The notes under the pieces: model-generated
The model's input: only the letters and a program-made list of their open reading frames with translations
Told to the model about the DNA's origin: nothing
The model's database searches: none
Assembly: GCF_001567585.1 (NCBI RefSeq)
Contig: NZ_LRQV01000010.1
Coordinates: 29,446-93,445, forward strand
Length of the DNA stretch: 64,000 nucleotides
Source: Micromonospora rosaria
Lineage (GTDB): Bacteria > Actinomycetota > Actinomycetes > Mycobacteriales > Micromonosporaceae
Direction: 5' to 3'
Part shown: one piece after another, positions 41,638 to 50,467 of the stretch
Layout: every line of letters starts with the position of its first letter
Numbering within the stretch: position 1 is the first letter of the stretch
Made by a program: the position numbers and the translations under genes

Positions 41638-41994
41638 TCAGCCGAGCAGGCGGTACTGGTACGGGCCGGTCGTGCCACAGACGCTTGTCGCGCGGATCGA
41701 GTCGTACGTCCAGCCGAACGGGATCGCGCAGGCCCACAGACCGTTGACCGGGGTCCGCAGCCGGTAGCGGTACGAGAGCGATCCGCAGGCGCCGGTGGGC
41801 TCCACCTGGTCCCAGGTGTAACCGCTCGGCACGGAGCAGGCCCAGGTCCCGTCGAGGCTGAGCACGCCGGGCCCGGAATTCCCATTCAGAACGGTTTCCT
41901 GCGACACCGGATTCGCGTGGGCGGGAGTTGCCGCCGGGGCGATGAGCAGTGATACGGCACTCAGAGCGAGAACGGTGATGATTCGACGCAGCAC
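41638..41994 (-). CDS. Small secreted protein with two internal cysteine repeats
   Basis: 118 residues from the GTG at 41994 (AAAGGGA upstream). A signal peptide (LRRIITVLALSAVSLLIAPA..AHA) precedes two homologous units: GTWACSVPSGYTWDQVEPTG then ACGSLSYRYRL, and GLWACAIPFGWTYDSIRATS then VCGTTGPYQYRL. Each has the pattern WAC-x-(V/I)P-x-G-(Y/W)T-(W/Y)D-x11-CG-x4-Y-x-YRL, so each unit probably forms one disulfide. I do not recognise a named family. Extracellular; function unknown. Confidence 0.7.
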   Translation of the reverse strand: MLRRIITVLALSAVSLLIAPAATPAHANPVSQETVLNGNSGPGVLSLDGTWACSVPSGYTWDQVEPTGACGSLSYRYRLRTPVNGLWACAIPFGWTYDSIRATSVCGTTGPYQYRLLG

Positions 41995-42096
41995 GGCATC
42001 CCTTTCGATCACTGGGCACCCATCTTCGTAACCCTGAAATCCTCCCAGATCCACTGTCACTCGTCTATGTTTCGATATTGGCGTCGGGTACCGCTG

Positions 42097-42771
42097 TCAG
42101 CGGATCGCGGCGTCCGCGCGGGCAGTGAGCTGGCGGGAGGCGAGGGCGCGGCCCTGCCGGTGGGCGTGCTGCTCCGCGTTCGTCTTGATCTCTTTGGCCA
42201 GCTCGGTGAACCCGTCCAGCGCAGGGTTGACGCCGACGAGAGTGAACTCGCGGGTCACGACCTCCAGATCGATCCGCCACACGTCTTCAAGGATCCGCCG
42301 CATCCACGCGGTCGCGTGGTCCCACCCTTCTTTCGGGGTGCCGGGTGCGTAGTTCCCGCCCTGGACGGTCACCAGCACCCCCGGCTTGCCGGAGGTCACC
42401 GGGGTGCGCTCGGGTGACATCCGCGCGTCGGCGACGACCAGATCGACGTACGCCTTGAAGTGCTGCGAGACCCCGAAGTTGTACAGCGGCACCGCGAACA
42501 GGTACGCCTCGGCCACGGCAAGCTCGTCGACCAGCGCGCCCGCGAGATCCAGCGCGCTTTGCTGGCCTGGCGTACGGTCCGGGGCGGGTGTGGCCGACGC
42601 GGCCAACGCCGCCGCCCAGGCCTCGCTGGGCAGCGGGGTGGTGCCGATCTCGCGGCGGACGATCGTCGGAGCCGTGGCGATGTCGAGCCACTGACCTTCG
42701 ACGATGTCGGCGAGGGCGCGGCTCGTGGAGCCCTCGGCGCGGATGGACGCGTCGACACGGAGCAGGGACAT
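42097..42771 (-). CDS. FMN-dependent NADH:quinone/azo oxidoreductase (AzoR family)
   Basis: 224 residues from the ATG at 42771 with GGAGG upstream. The flavodoxin-like fold is shown by LLRVDASIRAEGSTSRALAD (FMN phosphate loop), AYLFAVPLYNFGVSQHFKAY (the family's PMYNFxxPxxLKxWID-like segment) and GVLVTVQGGNYAPGTPKEGW. AzoR enzymes reduce quinones and azo compounds by two electrons and protect from electrophile stress. It follows the FAD-oxidase gene on the same strand, both divergent from an HxlR regulator, so the three genes form one electrophile-response locus. Confidence 0.87.
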   Translation of the reverse strand: MSLLRVDASIRAEGSTSRALADIVEGQWLDIATAPTIVRREIGTTPLPSEAWAAALAASATPAPDRTPGQQSALDLAGALVDELAVAEAYLFAVPLYNFGVSQHFKAYVDLVVADARMSPERTPVTSGKPGVLVTVQGGNYAPGTPKEGWDHATAWMRRILEDVWRIDLEVVTREFTLVGVNPALDGFTELAKEIKTNAEQHAHRQGRALASRQLTARADAAIR

Positions 42772-42842
42772 GATGCCTCCAGGATTGTTTCGATCGTGGT
42801 GGTGAGGGCCTCGGCCAGCGGCGGGGCGCCGCGATCCGGGCC

Positions 42843-44207
42843 TCAGAGCTGCGCGACCAGCTCGGCCGGGTCGCTGTCGGGGGCGATGAAGAAGTTGTCG
42901 CGGAACAGGCCGGTCGGGTCCCAGGTCGCCTTGAGCGCGCGCAGGCGTCGCAGGTGCCCGGCCGGGAACGCCCGGGCGAGGACGTCGGGGCCGGTGTCGG
43001 TCTCGAAGCTGAGGTACATGCCCTCGAAGCGGGGGACCAGGTCCGCCCAGCGCTGCTCGACCTCGCCGGTGCCGCCGCCGAGCATCGCGATCAGGAAGTT
43101 CGCGTCCCGCCACCCGTACGCGGCGGAGTCGGTGGGGTGGTCGGCGACGGCGCCGCCGGCGGACCGGATGCTCAGGATGAACGACGACCGGGAGGCGAGC
43201 AGGTCCGCCAGGCCGCGCGCGACATCGGTGGACAGGTGCCGGACGAGCCCGGCGTGGCCCCGGGGTTCGCCCTGTCCGTGCTGCTGCTCACCGCCAGCGG
43301 GGAGGTCGAGGAGGGCCGCGTACGGCACCATCCGCACCGACTGGTCCGCCATCGGCGCCAGCGCCGCGAAGGGTTGGAGGCGGTCGACGACGGTGTCCGG
43401 GTCGTGCTCGTCCACCACGATCAGCGCCTGGACCACGGCCGGCGATCCGGGGCGGGACGGACTGACCATCAGCGTCCCGGTCACGGTCGGGTCCGCGTTC
43501 TCGATCGTCGTACCCCACGCCCGCAGGAACGCGGCGACGTCGTCGGGGACGTACGCGAGCATCGCGAAGCCGACCCGCTCGGACACGGGGTGCGCCTCGA
43601 ACTCGAAGGAGACGACGACACCGAAGTTCGCCCCGGCTCCGCGGACGGCCCAGAAGAGGTCAGTGTTCTCCTCGGCGCTCGCGTGCACCAGCTCGCCGTC
43701 GGCGGTGACCACGTCCACCGACCGCAGGTGGTCGATGGTGAGCCCCCGCCTACGCGCGAACCAGCCGATCCCCGCCGTGGTGGCCAGTCCGCCGACCCCG
43801 ACCCCGCCGTGGTCACCGGCGGTGATCGCCAGGCGGTGTGGGGCGAGGGCCTTGGCGACCTCGCCCCAGCGGGCGCCGGGTCCCACCCGTACCCGGTTTC
43901 CGTCGCTGACGGTGATCTCGTTCAGCGCGTCCACCGCGATGACGATCCCGTCGTCGTTGAGGGACCTGCCGGAGAGGCCGTGTCCGCCGCTGAGCAGCCC
44001 CAGCGGGACGTCCCGGTGCCGGGCCGCGAACCGGACCGCCTCCTGCACCTCCGCGATCGACTCGGGGCGCACGACCACACCGGGCCGCGCTCCCCGGAAG
44101 TACCCGGAGGTATAGCGGGGGTAGCCGGGGTCGCCGGGGAACAGCACCCGCCGGGCCAGGGCTCCGGGGATCGGGTCGCCTCGGAACGGGTACAGGTGAT
44201 CGGGCAT
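42843..44207 (-). CDS. FAD-linked oxidase with BBE-type C terminus
   Basis: 454 residues from the ATG at 44207. The FAD-binding PCMH domain has VVRPESIAEVQEAVRFAARH, LGLLSGGHGLSGRSL where the His is the usual 8-alpha FAD attachment site, and GGLATTAGIGWFARRRGLTI. The partner Cys of bicovalent members is not evident. The C terminus RLRALKATWDPTGLFRDNFF is the berberine-bridge type ending. Substrates of such oxidases are alcohols, sugars or phenolics. It is controlled from a promoter with a perfect HxlR operator and followed by the azoreductase gene. Confidence 0.87.
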   Translation of the reverse strand: MPDHLYPFRGDPIPGALARRVLFPGDPGYPRYTSGYFRGARPGVVVRPESIAEVQEAVRFAARHRDVPLGLLSGGHGLSGRSLNDDGIVIAVDALNEITVSDGNRVRVGPGARWGEVAKALAPHRLAITAGDHGGVGVGGLATTAGIGWFARRRGLTIDHLRSVDVVTADGELVHASAEENTDLFWAVRGAGANFGVVVSFEFEAHPVSERVGFAMLAYVPDDVAAFLRAWGTTIENADPTVTGTLMVSPSRPGSPAVVQALIVVDEHDPDTVVDRLQPFAALAPMADQSVRMVPYAALLDLPAGGEQQHGQGEPRGHAGLVRHLSTDVARGLADLLASRSSFILSIRSAGGAVADHPTDSAAYGWRDANFLIAMLGGGTGEVEQRWADLVPRFEGMYLSFETDTGPDVLARAFPAGHLRRLRALKATWDPTGLFRDNFFIAPDSDPAELVAQL

Positions 44208-44257
44208 GCACCCAGCATCCTGGGCACGCATCGTCGTTGACAAACACCACGTAACTT

Positions 44258-44274
44258 ACTTACCTTTGGTAAGT
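44258..44274. promoter_or_regulatory. Perfect HxlR operator palindrome
   Basis: ACTTACC-TTT-GGTAAGT is a 7-bp perfect inverted repeat in the divergent promoter. It overlaps the GTG start of the HxlR gene (44273), suggesting a leaderless or autorepressed transcript. Confidence 0.75.
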
Positions 44275-44668
44275 GACTACACGTGGAACCGGCCCGACCC
44301 GCCCCCCGCTCCATATCGACGACGACGAGTGCCGGCGCCTCGCCGGGGTCATGGAGGTGGTCGGCAGACGCTGGGCCAGCGGCATCCTTCTCGCCCTCGG
44401 CCTGGGCGCGGAACGCTTCACCGAGATCGAGAACCGGGTACAGGGACTCTCCGGGCGCATGCTCACCGTCCGGCTCCGCGACCTCGAAGGCGCTGGTCTC
44501 GTCGACCGCATCGTCGAGCCCACGTTCCCGGTCAGCATCCGCTACCGCCTCACCGAACGCGGCGTCGAACTCCTCCGCGCCCTCCAGCCCATCGCACGCT
44601 ACGCCCAACGCTGGGAGGACAAGGCCGCCGCCGGCGAGCCGACCACGCCAGGCAGCGTCTCCCGGTAG
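44273..44668 (+). CDS. HxlR-family transcriptional regulator
   Basis: 131 residues from the GTG at 44273. HxlR pattern: GVMEVVGRRWASGILLALGL, RFTEIENRVQGLSGRMLTVR, LRDLEGAGLVDRIVEPTFPV, RYRLTERGVELLRALQPIAR. The start codon lies inside the operator palindrome, leaving no space for a ribosome-binding site, so translation may be leaderless. The alternative is a start further in. It is divergent from the FAD-oxidase/azoreductase operon, the probable target. Confidence 0.87.
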   Translation: MTTRGTGPTRPPLHIDDDECRRLAGVMEVVGRRWASGILLALGLGAERFTEIENRVQGLSGRMLTVRLRDLEGAGLVDRIVEPTFPVSIRYRLTERGVELLRALQPIARYAQRWEDKAAAGEPTTPGSVSR

Positions 44669-44703
44669 TTCCGCGCGCGGGGCGAGCGGTTAGCGGCGAG
44701 GCG

Positions 44704-45765
44704 CTACCGGGGACGCCACCGGGCGCGATCCTCGTACCCGTCCACCAGCCGGATCGAGGCCGCCAGCTTCAGCACGTCGTCCCTGCCCCCCACCGCCTCG
44801 TGGGCCCGGCGGCTCTCGATGCCCACCTCCACCACGCACGTGCCGCACCCGCCGGGGAGCTGCCCCACCCGGTAGAGCCCCGGCCTGTCCTTGCTCTGCC
44901 AATCGATCGCGGTGGCGGCCCGGCCGGACACGGTGACGTCGTCGGTGACGTTGCTCCTGCCGCTGGCCACGCTCTCGGTGCTGAGACCGACCACGATGTC
45001 GGGTCTTCCGCGCTCGTTCCACCCCAGCAGATACTGGGCGGAGGACCTCATCGGTCCCTTCTTGGCCCACTCCAGCCGTGCACCGCTGAGTTCCGCGTCG
45101 TCGGGCAGCCCCACGGCCTCGAACGGCAGAGCCAGCGGTGCCTTCTCCCAGCGGATGCCCTCGGTCACCCGCCGAAGGGTCTCCTCGTGGCGGTCGACGC
45201 CGGTCACCGTGATCCGCATCCACGCCTTCGGCGCGTACTCCCAGGACAGCACCCCACCCTCGTTCTGGAAGGCGGGACGACCGCGCACCGGCGCGACCTC
45301 GGCACCCGGGACCGTCCAGCCCGCCTCCTCGTCGTACTCCCGGTCGTAACGGTGCACGTCGACGTGGCGCGCGGCCATCAGGATCTCGATCCGCCAGTCG
45401 CGGTCGACTGAGTACGGGCTGTCCTCCTTCGTGGCCGGGGCGCCATCACGTGGTCCGCTCAACTGCATGATGTGCATGTCGGGCTCGGTCTCGTAAGCGG
45501 CGTGACGGACGGAGCCGGGCAGGAAGTCGAGGCGGAACAGTTGCTGGCCGGGGTCGAATCGGCGGGGTACCGACCGAGGCAGGCCCTCCGGGGTGGTCCC
45601 CGTCTCCATTGCCTGCCGGACGAACCACACGATCAGGCCCGCCACCATCGTCACCACGATCGTCACGACCGCCACGAGGGTTTCGCTCCTGCGCCCGTCC
45701 TCCGGCGGCACCCTGGCGCCGGAGGCAGGTGAGACCTCACCGGCTTCGCGCGCGTCACCCGCCAC
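44704..45765 (-). CDS. Single-pass membrane protein of unknown function
   Basis: 353 residues. A basic/acidic cytosolic N terminus of about 28 residues is followed by one membrane helix (LVAVVTIVVTMVAGLIVWFV) and a large soluble domain rich in beta strands (RRFDPGQQLFRLDFLPGSVR, WRIEILMAARHVDVHRYDRE, AWMRITVTGVDRHEETLRRV). One GGCGTCVVEVG segment has paired cysteines near the C terminus. I recognise no domain. The type II topology suggests an extracytoplasmic ligand-binding or regulatory function. Confidence 0.7.
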   Translation of the reverse strand: MAGDAREAGEVSPASGARVPPEDGRRSETLVAVVTIVVTMVAGLIVWFVRQAMETGTTPEGLPRSVPRRFDPGQQLFRLDFLPGSVRHAAYETEPDMHIMQLSGPRDGAPATKEDSPYSVDRDWRIEILMAARHVDVHRYDREYDEEAGWTVPGAEVAPVRGRPAFQNEGGVLSWEYAPKAWMRITVTGVDRHEETLRRVTEGIRWEKAPLALPFEAVGLPDDAELSGARLEWAKKGPMRSSAQYLLGWNERGRPDIVVGLSTESVASGRSNVTDDVTVSGRAATAIDWQSKDRPGLYRVGQLPGGCGTCVVEVGIESRRAHEAVGGRDDVLKLAASIRLVDGYEDRARWRPR

Positions 45766-45898
45766 GGACTTCCTCCCGCGTCAGTGCGCCGTCCGACGGC
45801 GCGACCCGGGGAGTCTACGACCCGCCCCGCCTCGCCGTTGCCCCTGACTTTCCCCGAGACGCTGGTGACGACCTGCCCTGCTCCGGAGCCGGCAGCAA

Positions 45899-45929
45899 CG
45901 GCGGCCGGGCCGCGAGGGCCCGGCCGCCG
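45899..45929 (-). terminator. 13-bp hairpin terminator of the sigma-factor operon
   Basis: Positions 45899-45911 pair with 45917-45929 across a GCGAG loop, 14 bases after the stop of the membrane-protein gene at 45943 on the minus strand. Confidence 0.75.
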
Positions 45930-45942
45930 CGTCAGACGACGG

Positions 45943-47121
45943 TCACCTGACGAGCGCGGTGGCCGCGTCCGCCCAGGTGGAGTCGTCCGTCACGGTCCTC
46001 AGCTCCAGGCCCTGGAGGATCTTGGTCATCTCGGCGTCGGAGAGGCGCCCGCCACTCGCCACCTGGATGCTGGTTCTGCCGTCCGCGCTGCGGTGGGTGC
46101 AGAAGCCGTTGCCGCACTCGATCGTCGTGTCGCCGGTCGTCTGGTTCGAGTTCTCCGACGGCACCACGAAGATCTGGAAGCTGCCGGGGACGTCCTCGCC
46201 CTCGACGCCGCCGTACGGCTCGACCAGGCCGGTGGTGGCCGGCGCCGGGTTCGCGAAGATCGCGCCACCGTAGTCGCCGTTCCGGGCCGCCGCGATGCCG
46301 TTGAGCCCCGACATGGCGTGCGAGCCGATCTCGACGGGCTGGTAGCCGGCCGGCACGTAGTCGAGCGTGAACGGCAGCTTGGCCGGGGTCGCCCTGGCGG
46401 GCTTGAGGCCCGCGACGATCTCCTGGAGTTCCGCCTCGGACGGGTCCTGCGCGGAGTTCGAGTTCGTCGACAGGACCGCCCACGCGTCCGAGTCGTACGA
46501 CCAGGCGAGCGTCCGGCGGGTACCGCCGTAGGCCGCGTCGCTGACCTGGTACGCCTCCTTGCCGTCGACCGTCAGCTTGGTGGCCCCGCTCAGGCCGGCG
46601 GGGTCGAACGCGCCCGGCCGGTACAGCACCAGGTACGCGTAGATCGTCGGCTTCGGCGTGTAGCCCGGCCCGCCCTTCTTCCGGCGGTCGTCGGTCCGGG
46701 CGGAGTCGTCGCCGGTGACCGACCTGTCGTTCGTGGTCCGGCTGTCCAGGTACACCGACGCGATCTGGTACGACGTCGACGCCACGACCGGCGCCGCCAC
46801 CGTCCAGCGGCCGACCTCGAAGGCACCGAACGTGAACTGGAACGGGTCGGCCGGGTACTCCCACGTGGCCGGGCCGGCCTGCTGGGTGACGGCCGACGGT
46901 GCCGCCGCCTCGACCACCGTGCCCTGCCCCGTACCCCCGAAGACCGACGGGAGGGTGACCGCCGCGCTCACCGCGACCACGGCGAGCGCCGCGCCCGCAC
47001 CGGCGAAGCCGGCCCGCCGGCGACGCTGCGCCTTGCGGCCCCTACCGACGATCTCGTCGATCGTGTTCCGGTCCGGCGGCGCGTTCGACGTCGCCAGATC
47101 CACCACCTCATGCAACCGCAC
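45943..47121 (-). CDS. Membrane protein co-transcribed with an ECF sigma factor
   Basis: 392 residues from the GTG at 47121. The cytosolic N terminus (RLHEVVDLATSNAPPDRNTI, then EIVGRGRKAQRRRRAG) is followed by one membrane helix (AGAGAALAVVAVSAAVTLPS) and a 330-residue extracytoplasmic domain. That domain has ETLEFTFGAFEVG-like beta structure and several YVPAGYQPVE-type segments; two cysteines in ECGNGFCTH could be bridged. It overlaps the sigma gene by 14 bases, the position usually held by an anti-sigma factor. No zinc-binding HxxxCxxC motif is seen, so an anti-sigma role is only inferred. Confidence 0.75.
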   Translation of the reverse strand: MRLHEVVDLATSNAPPDRNTIDEIVGRGRKAQRRRRAGFAGAGAALAVVAVSAAVTLPSVFGGTGQGTVVEAAAPSAVTQQAGPATWEYPADPFQFTFGAFEVGRWTVAAPVVASTSYQIASVYLDSRTTNDRSVTGDDSARTDDRRKKGGPGYTPKPTIYAYLVLYRPGAFDPAGLSGATKLTVDGKEAYQVSDAAYGGTRRTLAWSYDSDAWAVLSTNSNSAQDPSEAELQEIVAGLKPARATPAKLPFTLDYVPAGYQPVEIGSHAMSGLNGIAAARNGDYGGAIFANPAPATTGLVEPYGGVEGEDVPGSFQIFVVPSENSNQTTGDTTIECGNGFCTHRSADGRTSIQVASGGRLSDAEMTKILQGLELRTVTDDSTWADAATALVR

Positions 47122-47641
47122 GGGACAACTCCTCGTTCTCCGCGACCTGCAGGTCGATCTTCTCGGTGGCCAGCACCTCACGAAGGCGGGAGAGCCCTCG
47201 CGACGTCTGGCTCTTGGCGGTGCCGACGGAGACCCCCAGGACCGCTGCGCTCTCCTCGAGAGTCATTCCGAGGTAGTAGCGGAGGATCAGGGCGGCCCGC
47301 TGCTTGCGGGGCACGGCACGCAGGGCGGCCTGGACCCGGATCCGCTCGTCGGTGGCCGCCGCCGGGTCGCGCAGGGCGACCTCCGGCATCCCGTCACCGG
47401 CGGAACGTTCCCGGCGCCACGGCCGGCGGACCTCGTCGACCGCGGCCCGGTACACCATCGTCTTGGCGTACAGGTCGGGACGGTCGAGCTTGCGCCAGCG
47501 CGGGTACAGCTTGGCTAGGGCGGTGGCCACGGCGTCCTCCGCCGTGTGCCAGTTACCGCAGGTCAGGTACGCCAGTTTGCGCAGCGGGCCCATGTGGGCC
47601 GCGACGAACTGACGGAACCCTTCCTCTTCCTCGGCATTCAA
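47108..47641 (-). CDS. ECF RNA polymerase sigma factor (SigE family)
   Basis: About 177 residues if it begins at the TTG at 47641 (GAAGGGGG upstream); an ATG at 47698 would add 19 residues. Region 2: EEEEGFRQFVAAHMGPLRKL, YLTCGNWHTAEDAVATALAK, RWRKLDRPDLYAKTMVYRAA. Region 4: AALRAVPRKQRAALILRYYL, GMTLEESAAVLGVSVGTAKS, TSRGLSRLREVL. The spacing is that of the actinobacterial SigE group. It is the first gene of a two-gene operon with the membrane protein downstream. The target promoters are not evident here. Confidence 0.9.
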   Translation of the reverse strand: MNAEEEEGFRQFVAAHMGPLRKLAYLTCGNWHTAEDAVATALAKLYPRWRKLDRPDLYAKTMVYRAAVDEVRRPWRRERSAGDGMPEVALRDPAAATDERIRVQAALRAVPRKQRAALILRYYLGMTLEESAAVLGVSVGTAKSQTSRGLSRLREVLATEKIDLQVAENEELSRAVA

Positions 47642-47799
47642 GATCGCCTGCCCCCTTCGACGGAGGTGGAACGGTGGCAGCCACGGAAAAGGTTGCATGT
47701 GACGGGCGCCACACCAGCCCCCGGGTAGGTGGACATGTTGACCTGCGGCTCGGCATCGACCAATCGGCACAGCCGCCTGAGCGGCATCGAGGTGGCGAG

Positions 47800-48369
47800 T
47801 CAGCTGATCCGGCGGGGGCCGCGGATCACATAGGCGGCGACACCGGTGACCGCGAAGGCCACGGCGGTCGTCAGGGCCGCGACGCTGTCCGGCGGTTGGC
47901 CCGCCCAGGTGAGCAGGTGCAGCGCGAACGGCTCCGGTACGGCGGGGATGCCGGCGGAGACGCACCCCGTCACGACCGGCAGGGTCCAGGCCAGTCGCCG
48001 GCCGAACAGCGTCGCGGCCAGGGCGGCGAGCCCGGTGAAGCCCACCGCGTCGCGCAGGACGACGCCGGCCGGGGCGGTCGTCACGACCGTCACCACGGTG
48101 CCGGCGAGCACTGCTGTCGAGACCAGGTGCAGCGCGCGGCGGGGCGCCCAGCGGATCGCCGCGGTCGCGTCCAGGGTGGCGTCCGGCCCGCCGAGGCCGT
48201 ACCCGAGCACGGCCACGCCCAGCGCCAGGGCGAGGGCGGCGGAGGTGACGGCGTGCCGGGGGTCGGCCTGCACGGCACCGAACCAGGCGAACAGCGCCAT
48301 CGCCGGCACCGCGCACAGCAGCCCTCCCGGCACCTCACGGGAGCGCAGGAACAGCAGCAGGGGCGTCAC
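47800..48369 (-). CDS. Membrane protein of the ABC transporter operon
   Basis: 189 residues from the GTG at 48369, overlapping the preceding permease stop as GTGA. About five or six hydrophobic helices (GGLLCAVPAMALFAWFGAVQ, SAALALALGVAVLGYGLGG, LVSTAVLAGTVVTVVTTAPA, LTTAVAFAVTGVAAYVIRGP). The pattern suggests an ABC-2-type membrane subunit or accessory. The last 130 bp of this gene exist again as a degraded copy at 54562-54688. Confidence 0.75.
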   Translation of the reverse strand: MTPLLLFLRSREVPGGLLCAVPAMALFAWFGAVQADPRHAVTSAALALALGVAVLGYGLGGPDATLDATAAIRWAPRRALHLVSTAVLAGTVVTVVTTAPAGVVLRDAVGFTGLAALAATLFGRRLAWTLPVVTGCVSAGIPAVPEPFALHLLTWAGQPPDSVAALTTAVAFAVTGVAAYVIRGPRRIS

Positions 48370-49703
48370 CGGCCGGCTCCGACGCCGAGGGCCGCAGCCT
48401 GGTCCCCGCAGGTCAGGCCGGCCGCGCGGACCGCGGCGACCCGGCGTACCTGCTCGTCGGCCGGCAACGCGGTGAAGGTCTGCCACATCTCGTCCCGGAC
48501 GGCCTGTTCGGTCCCGAAGAAGTGCTGGCCGGGCACCGGGTGGCTGCCGTGGAGCCAGGCGGCGGCCACGGATCGGGCGCGCAGCACGTCGAGGTACGCG
48601 TCCTCGTCGGGTCGGACGCAGAGCGGCGTACCGGCGCCGGCCAGGATGCGGGCGGTCAGCTCGGCGGGCTCGCGGGTCTGCCCCAGGTTGTCGCCGTCCA
48701 CCCACGCCTCGGCTGCCGGCTGGGCCCGACCGGGATCCGGTACCGCCTCGTGCACCGAGACCGGCGGGTCCGGCAGCTTCGCGAGCAGGCGCAACGCCTC
48801 CCGGGCCGGTGCGGCGAGAGCGGGGAGCCGCCGGCTGTGGGCCGCAGTGACACAGACCCGGGGCCCGTCGTCGGTGGTGCAGACCTCGGCGACCGCGGCC
48901 GGGTCGGCCGGGAAGGCCTTCTCCAGGGGAACGGTCAGCATCGGCGCGGCGAGGGCCAGTCCGAGTGCCGGTGGGACGACGGCGAGCAGTCGGGCCAGCG
49001 GGCTCGTCGCGAGGTACAGCACCAGCCCCCCAGCGGCCAGCCCGCCGAACCACCAGGCCTGGCCGGTGCTCACGGGACCGGCGACCATCTCGAACTCGGA
49101 GATCGTGCTGGTGAAGAAGGGCAGCAGCAGGGCCGCCCCGGGATCCGTGATCTCGCTGGGCCGGGTCGCCTCGACCGCCACGAGAAGCGCGGCGAGGCTC
49201 CCCACACCCAGGACGGCAGGGGTGTACGCGTACGGCAGCAGCCTGCCCACGCCGAGGCCGAGCCAGCCCGCGGCGACCAGGGCCAGGACGCCGACCAGCG
49301 TCACCGCCGGCCAGCCGGTGCCCGGGTAGCCGGCGACGGCCGCGACCTTCGGTGCCCCGCCGGCCAGCACGAGCAGGTAGCCGGCGGCGAGGCAGGCAGC
49401 GGTGACCACGGCGGACGGCCGCATCCGCTGCCAGCGGGGAGCCGGTGTGGTGCCGAGCAACTCCTCGACCCGGTTGCGCCGGTCCCGGCCGGCCTGCCAG
49501 GCGCCGGCCGCCAGCGCCAGCGGCCAGATGATCACCAGCATGATGCGCTGGAAGAAGGCGAGGATGTTCCACTGCTGGTCCCACAGGGCGGTCTGCCCGG
49601 TGAGCGCGAGCACGTAGAGTCCCGTGACGCCGATCGCGGCTGTCGCGGCCCCGGCGAGAAGGGCGCCGCAACGGCGCAGCTCGATCCCGAGGATGCGGCT
49701 CAC
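48366..49703 (-). CDS. ABC transporter permease subunit
   Basis: 445 residues from the ATG at 49703. The N-terminal half has about six membrane helices, starting RCGALLAGAATAAIGVTGLY and including AGRDRRNRVEELLGTTPAPR, a cytosolic coupling-loop motif typical of ABC-2 exporters. The C-terminal 180 residues are a soluble extracytoplasmic domain with cysteine pairs (AEVCTTDDGPRVCV) before a short tail. It overlaps the ATPase gene by ATGA and the next membrane gene by GTGA, so all three are translationally coupled. Confidence 0.82.
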   Translation of the reverse strand: MSRILGIELRRCGALLAGAATAAIGVTGLYVLALTGQTALWDQQWNILAFFQRIMLVIIWPLALAAGAWQAGRDRRNRVEELLGTTPAPRWQRMRPSAVVTAACLAAGYLLVLAGGAPKVAAVAGYPGTGWPAVTLVGVLALVAAGWLGLGVGRLLPYAYTPAVLGVGSLAALLVAVEATRPSEITDPGAALLLPFFTSTISEFEMVAGPVSTGQAWWFGGLAAGGLVLYLATSPLARLLAVVPPALGLALAAPMLTVPLEKAFPADPAAVAEVCTTDDGPRVCVTAAHSRRLPALAAPAREALRLLAKLPDPPVSVHEAVPDPGRAQPAAEAWVDGDNLGQTREPAELTARILAGAGTPLCVRPDEDAYLDVLRARSVAAAWLHGSHPVPGQHFFGTEQAVRDEMWQTFTALPADEQVRRVAAVRAAGLTCGDQAAALGVGAGR

Positions 49704-50467
49704 GGCGCCACCGCCAGTCCGGCACGGTGCCGCGCGATCAGCGCGGAGTAGCCCCGTTCGATCGGGCTGTCCCCGGCGTCGTCGGGACCGCCGGCTGCCG
49801 CGACGTCGTCCGGTGTGCCGTGGAACACGATCCGGCCGGCGTCGGCCAGCACGACGCTGGAGCAGGCTGCGGCCACGTCCTCGACGAGGTGGGTCGAGAC
49901 GACGACACAGGAGCGTTCGCCGAGGTCACGCAGCAGGGCCCGGAAGTCGAGCCGCTGCTGCGGGTCGAGGCCCACGGTCGGCTCGTCGAGCAGCAGCAGC
50001 TCCGGCTCGTTGACGATCGCCTGGGCGATGCCGGCCCGCCGCAGCATGCCACCGGAGAGGGCCTTCAGCCGTGAGTCCGCCCGGTCGGCCAGCCCCACCC
50101 GCTCGATCGCGTTCCGCACGGCACGGCGGCGCCCGGTGCCGGGCACCTCCTTGGTCCACGCCAGGTACTCGACGAACTCGGCCACGGTGAACCGCGGGTA
50201 GTAGCCGAACTCCTGGGGCAGGTACCCCAGGGCCCGCCGTACCGCACGCAGGTCGGGCCGCCCCTCCATCGGCTGCCCGAGCAACCGGAGCCGGCCGGCG
50301 TGCGGGGGCAGCACGGTCGCCAGTGCCCGGATCAGGGTGGTCTTGCCGGCGCCGTTCGGGCCGAGCAGGCCATGGACGCCGGGGCCCAGATCCAGGTCGA
50401 TGCCGTCGACGGCCACGTACCGGCCTGTTCTCACTCGCAGGCCCACGGCCTGCACTGTCGTCGTCAC
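49700..50467 (-). CDS. ABC transporter ATP-binding protein
   Basis: 255 residues from the GTG at 50467 (GGAGAA upstream). Walker A GLLGPNGAGKTTLIRAL, Q-loop YLPQEFGYYPRFTV, signature LKALSGGMLRRAGIAQAI, Walker B LLLLDEPTVGLDPQQR and the H-loop VVVSTHLVEDV are intact. The signature reads LSGGM, as in ABC-2 drug/peptide exporters. It is the first gene of a three-gene operon and is divergent from a histidine-kinase/response-regulator pair, which probably controls it in the manner of BceRS-like or LiaRS-like detox modules. Confidence 0.93.
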   Translation of the reverse strand: MTTTVQAVGLRVRTGRYVAVDGIDLDLGPGVHGLLGPNGAGKTTLIRALATVLPPHAGRLRLLGQPMEGRPDLRAVRRALGYLPQEFGYYPRFTVAEFVEYLAWTKEVPGTGRRRAVRNAIERVGLADRADSRLKALSGGMLRRAGIAQAIVNEPELLLLDEPTVGLDPQQRLDFRALLRDLGERSCVVVSTHLVEDVAAACSSVVLADAGRIVFHGTPDDVAAAGGPDDAGDSPIERGYSALIARHRAGLAVAP

